Below are positions 11,124 to 21,521 of a stretch of 64,000 bases of DNA, piece after piece; positions within the stretch are counted from its first letter, which is position 1, and each line of letters starts with the position of its first letter. Under the pieces are notes generated by a model. The model made no database searches and had not been told where the DNA came from. It was given only the letters and a program-made list of their open reading frames with translations. Both the position numbers and the translations under genes were made by a program. Source of the DNA: Viola odorata (lineage: Eukaryota > Streptophyta > Magnoliopsida > Malpighiales > Violaceae); assembly GCA_963691705.1 (NCBI GenBank), contig OY829542.1:28878579-28942578 (forward strand). Direction: 5' to 3'.

Positions 11124-12530
11124 AATCAGCTTCGAGCATATCCCAGGGAGGAAAACGCTGAAGCTGACAATCTAGCCAAAATAGTCGTGAATCCGAAAGT
11201 ATCCATACCCAAAGGCGTATATTATCGTGAGCTATCGGTACCATCCTTCATGGAAGAGCAAGCGTCTTTATGTGTGGAGGAGCGTGAGAGCTACTGGCGA
11301 ATTCCCGTAATCAAATACTTGAAACATGAGGAACTGCCTGAGGATACCGCTGAAAGGAAGAAGGTACTGAGAGAGGCAACTCGCTGTACGTACTATGACG
11401 GGGATCTAATTCGAAGGTGTTTCTCTCACCCTGCCGCCAAATGTATAACTGATCAAGAGGGCTTTCACACCTTGCGCGAAATCCATGAGGGGGTATGTGG
11501 TATGCACGTGTCAGGCGGTACCCTGGCGGCACAGGTCTTTCGATCCGGATTCTACTGGCCCACCATCCGAAGAGATTGCCACGACTATGTGCAGACTTGT
11601 CCTAAGTGCCAGGAGTTTGCCAAAATTCCTCGGTGACCTGCCACTGAAATATCTGAAATTATCGCCCCTTGTCCTTTTGCCAAATGGGGGATCGATATCC
11701 TAGGTCCATTCCCAAATGCAAGGTCTCAACTGAAATTTGTAATAGTGGCGGTAGACTATTTCACTAAGTGGGCGGAAGCTGAAGCGGTCACCACAATCAC
11801 GGCAGAAAAAACTTGGCGTTTCTTAAAATATCAAGTTATCATGAGGTTTGGCGTACCTCGTGTCCTTATCAGCGATAATGGAATGCAGTTCACCAGCCAG
11901 TTCTTCAAAGACCAGTGCTCAGAATTTGGAATCGAGCAACGCTTTTCCTCCGTGGCTCATCCGCAAACTAATGGACAGGCGAAAGTAACCAATCGGAGCA
12001 TCCTTAGCGGCATCAAGAAAAACCTAGAAGGGTCTAAAAAGAAATAGGCTGATGAGCTACCATACGTGATGTGGGCGTACCGCATGACCATTAAGACTAC
12101 CACCGGAGAAACACCTTTCACGTTGGCCTTTGGGACCGAAGCCGTTACACTGGTGGAAATTGGAACCATGAGCCTACGGGTGGCTCACTTTCGGGAGGAA
12201 CTGAATGAGGAAAGGTTACAAGCTAACCTGGACGCGTTACCAGAAGTCCGAGAGGAAATCCTTCTGAAAATGCAGCATTACAAACGAAAGATGGCCCGTT
12301 ATCATAACAGGCTCGTCAAAGAACGGTTGCTGAAAGCCGGTGACCTGGTGCTCAGAGACAAGCGAGCGGCAGGGCAACGCATGGGAAAACTCAGTCCAAA
12401 CTGGGATGGACCATATCGTGTCACCCACGTTGTCGGGAAAAGAGCCTATCATCTGGAGACTCTCGATGGTACACCCTTATCCAACTCTTGGAATATCGCT
12501 CGCTTGAAGTTATATTACTCTAGAATTTGA
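11124..12530 (+). pseudogene. Integrase, inner Tat element (catalytic Glu changed to Lys)
   Basis: The HHCC zinc-binding domain is at about 11,455-11,630 (HEGVCGMH ... CPKCQEF). The catalytic core has Asp in VAVDYFTKW (near 11,745) and Asp in ISDNGMQF (near 11,870). The third catalytic residue, Glu in NGQAEVTN of the outer copy, is here Lys (codon AAA, 11,982-11,984). Stops interrupt at 11,634-11,636 and 12,045-12,047, and the frame ends at TGA 12,528-12,530. The C-terminal GPYRV region is present, with no chromodomain visible. The enzyme joins element DNA to the chromosome; this copy is inactive on at least three counts. Confidence 0.88.
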
Positions 12531-12639
12531 TTTTATCTGCACCTTTGATTTATGTCAACCCTAACCATGACTAACGCTCGATGAGAGAGCTTTCGTGGAA
12601 GTTTGTGGTTGCCTTTGTGCAGATAAAAAAGGGGGTATT

Positions 12640-13095
12640 TTGGGGAAGTGAAAAGTCCTATCCTTGTGATGGCCGGTCTTGATCAGATGGCCCATTAAGT
12701 GAGGGCACTACCCACCATACCTTGAATTAGCGTCGGATTGAAAGATCCTGGACGCCCCCGGGGGTGAAAAGTCCTATCCTTGTGATGACCGATCTTGATC
12801 AGATGGCTCATTAAGTGAGGGCACCACCCGGTATCTTTGGATGTGAAAAGTCCTTTTCTTGTACTGACCGTTCTCGTGGAGACGACCCAGCAAGACGAGG
12901 CACGCCCCAAAGAAATAGAAACTCCGTTCTAGAAACAAGAATCCTATCTTAACGACTGGGCTGTTACAGCTAAGTCATTAAGTAAGGACACGGTTCTAGA
13001 CGCGAGGGCAACGCCCAAAAGTGAAAATTCCCTAGCCTTGTGATAGCTGTCCCGATCCGACAACTGACTAAGACGAGGCACTTTAAGGGCCGATC
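12640..13095. repeat. Tandem repeat array in 3' region of inner Tat element
   Basis: Irregular units of about 75-120 bp each start with GTGAAAAGTCCTATCCTTGTGATG and contain a TGAGGGCAC-like tail. Clear starts are near 12,648, 12,766 and 12,841, and weaker ones near 13,020. The matching array in the outer element lies at 23,215-23,790 on the other strand. The rest, to 13,630, shows no gene. Confidence 0.75.
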
Positions 13096-13630
13096 GTGAA
13101 AATAGGGAAACGCGGAGAATCGCGAAATCCCGGCTAGTAACTAGATGTGTAATCCCTGGTGAAGTATAGAGCTGATAGCGAAAGCGATTCCCGCGGGTTC
13201 CAAGGTAACGCCCTATGATGGCAGCGAAAAGGCTCCTACGGGTAATTACTATCCCTCGTAACGTGTTTTTGTTACTGATGATTTACAATTAAGAATGCGC
13301 AGAATACTTTTCGGGCAGCGGAAGGAGTGAGGATGTCGTAAGCAGAGATATCGCCAGGCTTACCGAGAAAGATAACCCAATACCAAATTCTGTAATTTTA
13401 GTGGGAACGCTAAGGATCTGTTCGGAAAAGTAAGCGCATTGGGAAAACATGGCGAAGATAACGCCAAAGGAGTTTGCAAAGAGGCAACTAAATAAAGGAA
13501 AGTCAGCAAAAAAAGTTGCTTGAACACAATGAAATGTTTAAAGGGGGCTACAAACTTTGGTGGTCAAAATAATAACAAAATTTAGTGACGCCTGATCACT
13601 AAGGAAAGAGTGGAGAAGCCTCGAAGCACG

Positions 13631-15992
13631 TCAACCTTCGGGGCGCCTCCGTTTCCAGCCTGCCGCTTTAGCTCGGCGAAAGCCCTCCTCATTAAGGTGG
13701 CCAGATCTTCGTTTGAAAGCGGCAGTGACCTCATCGGGTTTGTACGCGTCGACCCCGTGGACTTCTTCAAAGCAAGCGACCAAAATAGCGGCAGTCTGCT
13801 CAACGTGCCACAGGCTCCTATTGGCTAACTCTTCCTCCAGAGCAGCTTCCTCCTTGGTCAAGGATGATTTCTCACTCTCCAAGGCAGTAACTTTGGCCCT
13901 CTCCGCTGCCAAGGCGACAGACTGTTCTTCTTTCTGCTCCTGATGAGCCAGCAATAAGTCCGTACGCTCCTCCAGCAACTTTTTCTTCTCATTCCGCTCT
14001 CGTACTAATTCTTCTAAGGAGGAGGAAAGAGAAGCAGCCTGACGTTGCGCTTCCTCCGCCCAGTAATGGAACTGCATCATATTTGTAAAAAGGTTGGAGC
14101 GTAGTGAGTTCACCCTGTCAACCCCGGGCCTGGAAAGGAAGGCTTCCCGTTCTGTCGCAGACGCCAATACTTGGGAAGCCAACAAAGTCGTAACCTCATC
14201 CGAGCCGTCACCCCCGAGTGCCGCCAGACTAGTGTTACGCAGATCGTACAGTCCAACTTGATGGGTCACAGTAACGGCCCCACTTATCGGACTAAGATCC
14301 GCCACAAAGTTAAAGGTGGTACCTCCTTCGCCATAACGGGCCGATAGGGGGATGCTTGAAGGAACGAAGGCCAGAGGAAAAGGAGGGCGAGTTTGTGTGG
14401 ACGAACCTCCTGGAGCAAAATAAGCGCCATGAGGCTGATAGCCTGAAAAATCTGGCATAACCTCCTAATATCCCATGTTGGAGGAATATGTGTGAACAGG
14501 ACCACCAAAAGAATTGGGCGAAACCCCGAAAGTCTTGCCCGTGCCTAAGTTCTCCAAAAATTCTGACGGATTCCCTCCCTGGGGAACAGCCGTAGAGTCA
14601 AACCCGTCCGCAGGTCTGTTCCCCATCCCGGTGGTAGAGGAGGATGGATTTCTGCCCTCCTCTTCCGGCCGCTGTCTCTTCTTTGAGCCCGTCAGCATGT
14701 AGCCCAGATTCATATCGACTAAGGGAGGAGCGGAGGTAGCGACAGTGATAGTATCCTGCCAAGAACGAGATATAAAATATAGAAAAAAGAAATCAAATCG
14801 CGGCAGACATTGAAATGTAGCATATCATGGCTAAAAGGCACCCTTACCGTATCAGCGTTGGGAGGAGGTGCTTCTGAAGAACTTGCCGCATCCAGAGAAG
14901 GTGTAAGAGCGGCAACACTTCTCATTTTTCTCTTCTTTTTTCCTTTGGCAATGGCCTTAGGAGCCTTGGAAGAAGAAGAAGGTTGGGCAGGAGGAGCAGC
15001 AATGGTCACAAGGGGAACGCCTGAAGGAATGTCAGGATCCCCCCCACCGGCCGAAGAAGAGGATACTTGAGCAAGATTAGAGGAAGTAGCCGGAAGTTCG
15101 GTGGGATTATCAGTTGCTTCTGTGGAAGTAGTTTTCTCTTTTTCCTCTCTCCCTTGAGCCCTTTTCAAGCGTCTCCTTACGCTCTCAGGTTTATAGTTGG
15201 GATCCGTCGCTGCGAAAGCAGAAAATAACGTCAGCATTAGTATCAGCAATAACAAAGAAAGGAGTAACGCGACACTCACATTTAACACAAGATTGAATGT
15301 CCATTCTACAAGCCACTTGGCGGATGTGAACGCTGATTTCCAGTTTGAGCAATGTGTTTAACCAGTCTTGTTCACATTTCAGAAGGGTCCCTGGTCGGCT
15401 CCAGACATTGTCATCCACGTTTTGGTTAAACCCAGATCGCCACCAGGAACCAAGATCTCCAGGAAGATCTATCACAAAAAAACTCCTTTTTCCAGCCATC
15501 AACGGAAGACTCGATATGGAGGAGTTTCCAAGTAAAAGACTTCAGAGAGTCATCGTCAAAATGGGGCGATATCGTTATCACCCCCCGGCATTTCATCAGC
15601 TTAAAAAGAGATTTAAGCAGTAGAAGGGAAGGGGAAGTAATCCCTTTGTATTTGCAAAGTTCCAAAAAAGCATAAACACAACAATATGCATTTGGGGATA
15701 GTTGGGCCGGATTCAGATCGCCGGCAACAAGCAATTCTTTGACAAAAGAGTCAATGGGAAGCCGGAAGCCATAACGGAACATTTGCACATACATGACCCT
15801 ACGATTGCCCGTCAAAACGTTGTTCAAACGTAGTGACTCAGGGGCAACAGTGGTTTTATAATCATCAGGAATATCAGCATTATGGGCGGCCAAATGCTCA
15901 CGGAAAGCGGCCTCAGATGTGATAACACTAGTCGTAATATCCATCCTTTTCTCATCGGCAGATTTTGACTCAGTACGGCGAGTCTTAGCCAT
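13631..15992 (-). pseudogene. Accessory gene B (inner element), three exons, nearly intact
   Basis: Antisense to gag-pol. It starts at ATG 15,992. Exon 1 (15,992-15,280) encodes the 'putative gypsy type transposon' domain (MFRYGFRLP, LELCKYKGITSPSL). Intron 1 is 15,279-15,210 (70 nt), exon 2 is 15,209-14,848 (Ser/Pro-rich with a KGKKKRKMRS basic patch), intron 2 is 14,847-14,756 (92 nt) and exon 3 is 14,755-13,631. Exon 3 ends in a long coiled coil (about residues 90-200 of the 275-residue tail frame) and a basic KAAGWKRRRPEG end. Damage is slight: a T7 run at about 15,476-15,482 appears one base too long, and a TAG lies at 14,467-14,465. The function is unknown. The architecture (domain, linker, coiled coil) repeats that of gene A. 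Confidence 0.8.
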
Positions 15993-16649
15993 GGCAGAAT
16001 TAAAGAATTAAAAGATGAAGAAGACGATGGAGGAGAAAGGAAATACCTTCAGAGAAAAGCACTTCAAAGAGCCTTGAATAGTGGGGAGAAAATAAGACGG
16101 CTAAAAGAAAATATGAGAAAGTGGGATGATAAAAGAAAAGGGAAAAGAATAAATATTGGGTTTTATGAATGCCACAGTCAATGGAAAAGGGTGGAAGCTC
16201 CCTCTCCAACCCTAATGATCGAACGAAACGACGAATGCCACAGTCGTTGCGTGGAAGCGGCATAAGGAACAGACTCAGGCAATGAGTACAATCCTAGAAA
16301 AGCGCTACAACGCCTCAGTTTAGGTAAAGTACTCGAGCACGCTAGCCCGTAGCGCTGGAAGAAATGGACACGTGTGCCTGCACAATCACGACTTTTCTAA
16401 GGAAAGGATAGCAAGCATTAAATGCTCTGAAAAGTAGGTACCATCTCTTGGGAAAAACAAGAGCGATATCGCAAGAAAGGAGATAACGCAAGATGGCGTT
16501 GATTAAAAGAATAGCGTTGGGTTAACGCAAAAAGGCGAAATGAAAATCAAATAGCAATAAAATACAAGTATTGTCGCACAACAAGGCGTTATTACAAGAC
16601 AAAGAAACAAATAAGCGGAAAATCTTCTAAATAGAGCAACCTCGATTAA
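15993..16649 (-). promoter_or_regulatory. Spacer between accessory genes A and B (inner element)
   Basis: No gene is seen. Minus-strand CATAAAACCC at 16,167-16,158 is the equivalent of the TATAAAACCC of the outer element. The leader next to the gene B ATG is pyrimidine-rich on the minus strand. Confidence 0.4.
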
Positions 16650-18761
16650 TCATGGGCCCTCGCGAGCATCGCGATCACCATTCCTCCGCTTTTCTCCAGA
16701 AGAAGGAAGATCTCTCTCACCTTCGCCCAAATCCTTCAGTCTCTTGGAAGCGTAATCGGCCAGCACTGACGAGTCAACAGTTCCTTGGCGATAGAGACTC
16801 ATAAATTCAGCGATACAAATATCCATGGTCTTGTTCTTCCACCAGGCTATCTTTGAAGGCACTTTGGCCAAATCCGCATCACGAGATGCTATCTCTTCGC
16901 GAAGGAAGATATTCTTTTTGTCAGCCACCACCAATTCTGCCTCCAGAAGGTCTGTCTTAGCCTTCCCTTTTGATTTTTCTCGAGCAAGCTCAGCGCGACA
17001 GTCGTCCAACTCCGCCCGGGTCCGCTCCTGAAGCTGCGACAGCTCCGTTACCTTCCCTAAAGCAGCATCTAGTTCTCCCTTTAAATCAAGAGAAGGCTGA
17101 ACCTTGTCATGCTGATCCTCAAAAAAGTAGTTTAGCTCGCGGAAGTAGGCCAGCATGTCAGTCAGAAGACGTGAATGTCGTACGTCGGGAGGACGCCGCA
17201 AGAACTCTTCTTTGTCCTTCGAAGAAGTAAACATTTGCCCCACTATCGGGCCCACTGACTCCTTTCGCGATCACGGGTCTGATACCCCTAAAGCACAGAG
17301 ACCGTCGGTACCAAGGGAAGACAAGTCCAGCTGATAAGCGATGGGGCCTTGAAGACCTTGAGCGGAAAGATTGGCGATATAAAGAGTTGGTAAGTTCACA
17401 TCTGGAATAAAGGAGCGAATAGGGTAGCTAGGACCGCCAGACACCGAGGGAGAGCCCACCGCTGCCGAAGCCTCGTTAACCTCAGGAGGAATGGCAGAGG
17501 GCACCTTGGTAACTTCCGTCACTGGCAAGGGACCCGTAACATGCGAGGCGTCAACTTCCTCGGAAGGAACCCTATTGATTTCCTCCACGGAAGGAACTGC
17601 TAGGTCAGACTTCTCTTTGCGAACTCTCTTTACGAGACGCTCCGTTTCGGCAGCGATCTCTTCGCTTCTAGACCTAAGTTTCATTCGTTGGGCAAGGGTG
17701 GCATGACGCAGCTCGGAACCAGTATCCATGCTTCCGCTATCACTGTCAACCTCTTCAATCACGGGATTACTTGGGGCCACTCCCTTACCGCGAGACGGTA
17801 GCCAATTCTCAAGGAAATGGGAATGTCGAGCGGATGTATTACGTGTCGCGACGGTTTTATTTCTCCTTCCTCGCGGCGGAATAGGCGGACGACTAGAGCC
17901 TTCAGGTGGAGGAGAAGGGGGTAAGGTCTGAAGCGGCACCACGTTTAGAGGAACGTCGCCTTCCCCAGAAGATCGACCTTCAGCGTTACCTGCCGATAAA
18001 ATAGTTTAATATGACAAGAAAATCGAAGCGATAGGGCGATAAAAGAAAAACTGACCAACGACACACTCTGACAAAGGCCTGAATCGAGCAAATTCCCGAA
18101 TGCGGAAAGGCCCTTCTATTTCTAATAAGGCGTTAACATTGGATACATCCATACTAGACAGCACATCTGGTTCTCGCCAAGCGGCACTGGTAATCTCTCG
18201 GTTGAAACCACCGCGCCAATACCAAGAGGGCAAGCGAAGGGTGAAGAAGCCATTTTTCCAGTTGTCCACATTCTCTTCGAAACCTTGAAAATTCCGCCAG
18301 AAGAACCGAACAAGAGCACCATTCCATCTTGGAGTAATATCCACTAAGCAGTTGTGACACCTCAAGGTGAAAAATGTGCGGAACAGATCGAGCGATGGAG
18401 CAAAAATATGCTTCATCTCACACGAGCGAAGAAAGGCGTAAAGCCCACACCAGGAAGGCGGAGTTATTTGAACAGGATTGAGATCGTAATGGTCTAGCAG
18501 CTTCATCAGAGAAGTATGAAGTGGGAGACGAAACCCGTAGGTAAACATCTTGAAATAAACCAACCGGAACGTCCCCCACATGGCATCAGTGAGCCGAGTA
18601 TCCTTCAATGGGACAAAGGGGCAGTATCCCGTGGGAAAAGTGATACCGTTCTCCTCTAACTCAGCCCTCAAAACCTCATTACAATCAAAAACACTACGAG
18701 CTCTCCTGACTTCGGGATCTAGAGGATTTTCGATAATTGCAGAGGGCCTAGCGCGAGACAT
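16650..18761 (-). pseudogene. Accessory gene A (inner element), two exons, one stop
   Basis: It starts at ATG 18,761. Exon 1 (18,761-18,056) encodes about 236 residues of the 'putative gypsy type transposon' domain (FTYGFRLP, DLNPVQITPPSW, DITPRWNGALVRFFW). The intron is 18,055-17,990 (66 nt, GTCAGT...CGGCAG). Exon 2 runs to TGA at 16,650. It begins with a Pro-rich linker (PPSPPPEGSSRPPIPP), has an acidic DSDSGS patch, a Lys/Arg segment, and a coiled coil at about 17,100-16,830. A single TGA at 17,273-17,271 interrupts it; the outer copy has a Leu codon there. Otherwise the gene is open, so this cassette decayed less than gag-pol. The function is unknown. Confidence 0.82.
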
Positions 18762-19223
18762 AATGGAATGGAAAGTAAAGCTATGGCAATAGAGAAGCAA
18801 AATACCTGGAGCAGAGAACCAGTGAATCGGCCGTCGGCATCGGCGAGCAATTGCAGTAAAATCCCTCTGGAAGAAAGAAGCACAGAAGAAAGGAAATACG
18901 AAGAATTTTGAAATATTAGCAAAAAACACTAAAAGAGAAGAGCAAATTCCTTATAAAGGTTAAACCTAAAAAAGGAACAGCCTGTGAAAATAAAACACGT
19001 GCAGAGTGGAAAAGGACGCGTGGGCAGTCATCAATGTCTTTTGGGAGAAGACAGTTACTGACTGAAAACCTATACGCGGTTGCACTCAGCGAAAGGCCTA
19101 CTCCCGCGATAATCCTGGAAACATAAAGGAAGAAGAGCTGCAGAAGAGCGAAAAGAAATAAAAGCGTCATTTTATTATTTGGAAAAGCCATACGGTATCT
19201 ACAAAGAGGCATGGTATGCCCAA

Positions 19224-19655
19224 CTATTCGCCGTCAGACCAGGAGATGCCGTAGCAGTAAACCACGTCATCATCATCCTCACCTAAAAGCGATCGATCCT
19301 CGCCAGCGAAAGGGAGAGGTTCCTCAACCCTCTCCCTCACGCGAGTGGATGATCGATCCGACTCCTCCTTAACAGATGGCAACACCGCTTTAACAGCTGA
19401 ACAGGCAGAGGGAGCCCCTTGCGGTGACTGGTTAGGAAGGAAAGACGTTTCTTTCCCCTTCGAAGAGAAAGAAGCAAGAGAATCGAAGAACGACTTAGAT
19501 GCCTTCGCAGCATCTTTCCTACGCCTCTTGCGGCACCGTCGGCGAACAGGCGGCCTCCAGGGAGGCGACGGAGGAGGATTATCTAAATCAGGAGAAGTCG
19601 GAGGAGTTGGTGGAGAATCTCGGGCGAACATATCTAAAAAATGAGAATCAGCCAT
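19224..19655 (-). CDS. Accessory ORF C (inner element), 143 aa, intact
   Basis: An intact small ORF, homologous to 1,265-1,690 of the outer element. It starts MADSHFLDMFA, followed by the conserved PTPPTSPDLDNPPPSPP segment. An Arg/Lys-rich cluster (residues about 37-48, RRRCRKRRRKDA) could be a nuclear-localisation signal, and the last 20 residues are acidic (EDDDDVVYCYG). No known domain is recognised. It has its own TATA-like sequence about 20 bp upstream on the minus strand. It is first in the antisense cassette of the inner element, before genes A and B. Confidence 0.6.
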   Translation of the reverse strand: MADSHFLDMFARDSPPTPPTSPDLDNPPPSPPWRPPVRRRCRKRRRKDAAKASKSFFDSLASFSSKGKETSFLPNQSPQGAPSACSAVKAVLPSVKEESDRSSTRVRERVEEPLPFAGEDRSLLGEDDDDVVYCYGISWSDGE

Positions 19656-20067
19656 GAGATCACAGAATATAAATAAAAGGAAAAAACAGCAAGGAGACGA
19701 AGGATAACGAGGGGAAGAAAATCCCTTAAATAGCCAGAAAATTGGGAAAAAAGGATCTTCGATCTTCCAACCCGACTCTTGAGAGAAGACACGTGTACAG
19801 CCTGAAGTGCAGATATGGATTTACAGTCACGCCTATTGAGATTTTCCCCTGATCGAGGAAAACTGCAAAATCGCCCAATCAGTTGCCAGGACAACAGCGG
19901 CGTAGATTTAATATTGAACAACCAATCAGAAAACCACCCAGTGGCTGAACCGTTTTCAGTTGGGCTAAGAATATCTCCAAGAAAAAGAAAAAAAAAAGAC
20001 AAAGGGCGCAACGTCATGATGTGAATTGCCAGAGATGAGGAGAACGTGGGTGGAGAAAGCTCCCCAA

Positions 20068-20073
20068 TTTATA
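20068..20073 (-). promoter_or_regulatory. TATA box of the antisense accessory cassette (inner element)
   Basis: Minus-strand TATAAA lies within CCTATAAATTGGGG and matches the outer box at 277-282. Downstream, the inner element lacks about 0.5 kb that holds ORF D in the outer one. Confidence 0.45.
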
Positions 20074-20274
20074 GGCCCCAAGAGAGAGGCCTTGGAAAGA
20101 ACAAAGAGGTCCTCAAAAGGTGAGCCGTCCCGTCACCCTTAAAGACTGATAAGCCTGAAGCAGAAGCAAAGGTTGATGCTCGTATGCTATCCGCGACATG
20201 GATGTTCGAAGGGATGCGAGATAAAGTATGGAAAAATGCCAAAAGGTATGATATCACGGGTAGCCATGACGTAA

Positions 20275-20430
20275 AAGCCATATGGTTACCGGTATCCACA
20301 GTGTAAGGCCGCGTTGATGTCGCAGGTGGCCCTAGATGCGTAAAACCTCGTCGACATCGCAGGCATCTGGTGGTATAAAGCCGCGCTAATCGTAGGCAGC
20401 TGATGGCGTGAAGTCGCGTCGATATCGTTG
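20275..20430. repeat. Degenerate ~36-bp tandem repeat upstream of antisense cassette
   Basis: Diverged units on the minus strand share CCTGCGATGTCGAC or CCTGCGACATCAAC followed by GCGGCCTTACAC-like tails. They are orthologous to 1-130. The stretch 20,434-20,994 beyond it holds no gene that I can support. Confidence 0.55.
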
Positions 20431-20994
20431 TTTCCTTAAGCGTGAAAGAAAGACAGGGCCCGCGTGACCTCAAACCCCTGTAAATACAAAGTTTACTAAC
20501 TTCTCTATAAATAGCTATCTCCTCCGTGTGTTTGCAGTACACTTGAAAGGATGATGGACCCGGAACGAATGCAAATCCACGACATGACCTGGTTGCAGTC
20601 CTTGGCGGTATCACAAGTGACCCATCAGCAGCCCTTCTATGACATGAATAAAGTTGAGACTCCGTAAGCCCTGCCAAGACGCCAAACAGACTAACATCGC
20701 TGGGCGAAAGCAATGCCCTCATGATCACGAGCGTAATAGCAGCGTCTCTCGTGGACCTCTTAACGCCTCAGAAAAATAGGTCTCTAGATAAGAATGAAGG
20801 ACGGAATCCGCTTGTTCGCTGGAAAGCTTCAGAACTAAGTTCCAGCTCATCACTTTACACGGTTAACGTCGAGCAGGCAGAGAAACTCGGAGATCCTGTA
20901 GAGATACCACCCCACGAAAGAACAAGTTTTCATCTAAGATTTCAGACATGGACAGCCCTTGGTAAACACTCGGGCTCATTTTCAGTTGGGCTTA

Positions 20995-21516
20995 TGATAA
21001 CAATCAAGACAGCCCTAACGGTGCTACCACACTTGCGGCTCCCGCCGGGACGATTTCCCATAAGACCCGTAAGATATCTTCATATCGCCCGAGAATCAGC
21101 GAAGGATTCCTAGGATGGTCGACATCAGCGGGGGGGGACTCACGCGACTCTATACGCACGACACCATCCCATCCTAGGGACCCACGAGGTTATCGTTCCC
21201 GGCAGCCCCGTTAGATATCGCTCATGACATCATCCATCGGTATCGCTTGTGACGTCACCATCAGACATCGCCTAGATTGTTATCGCCAGGTATCGCCGTA
21301 TAGGCCTATAAATACCCCTACTTTTCCAATCAAAAGGTAAGATTGAGATCACCCAGACGAACCTCTGTTGTTTTTGAAACCTGAACTGACTTAAGCATCG
21401 GAGTGTCTACGCCGGAGCCCCCCCTCCGGCGCTTTGCAGGTACATCCGACGTCGACTGCCACCGTTCCAATCAGGCACTACTCCGAATCTTACAAGACCG
21501 ACATTGAATCTTATCA
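20995..21516 (+). repeat. 3' LTR of inner Tat element
   Basis: 522 bp, same TGATAAC...TTATCA ends as the 5' LTR, TATAAATA at 21,307-21,314. About 12 substitutions and 2 single-base length changes (in G and C runs) separate the two LTRs. Confidence 0.97.
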
Positions 21517-21521
21517 TTTGT
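21517..21521. repeat. Target-site duplication TTTGT, right copy
   Basis: A perfect match to 6,126-6,130. The gene B reading frame of the outer element continues straight after it. Confidence 0.95.

Larger units (their letters stand above)
6131..21516 (+). mobile_element. Inner Tat-lineage (Retand-like) element, complete, 15.4 kb
   Basis: A full-length plus-strand LTR retrotransposon of 15,386 bp with TG...CA ended LTRs and a perfect 5-bp TSD. Order: 5' LTR, PBS, gag, protease, RT-RNase H, aRH, integrase (to 12,530), tandem-repeat 3' region, antisense accessory genes B, A and C (13,631-19,655), 3' LTR. The two LTRs differ by about 12 substitutions (10 transitions) and 2 single-base indels over 520 bp, counted by eye, so the insertion is fairly recent. 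In spite of this, gag-pol has many stops, a lost aRH active-site region and a changed integrase active site. I see no polypurine tract before the 3' LTR. Confidence 0.95.

Noticed and set aside
20069..20728. Open minus-strand frame of 219 codons before the inner 3' LTR
   Set aside because: It runs through the degenerate tandem repeat and the TATA region, has no counterpart in the outer copy and an unlikely composition; treated as chance.
20721..21113. Plus-strand frame of 130 codons across the 3' LTR start
   Set aside because: It runs into the LTR; a similar LTR-overlapping frame at 6,043-6,249 shows that the tail is just LTR sequence.
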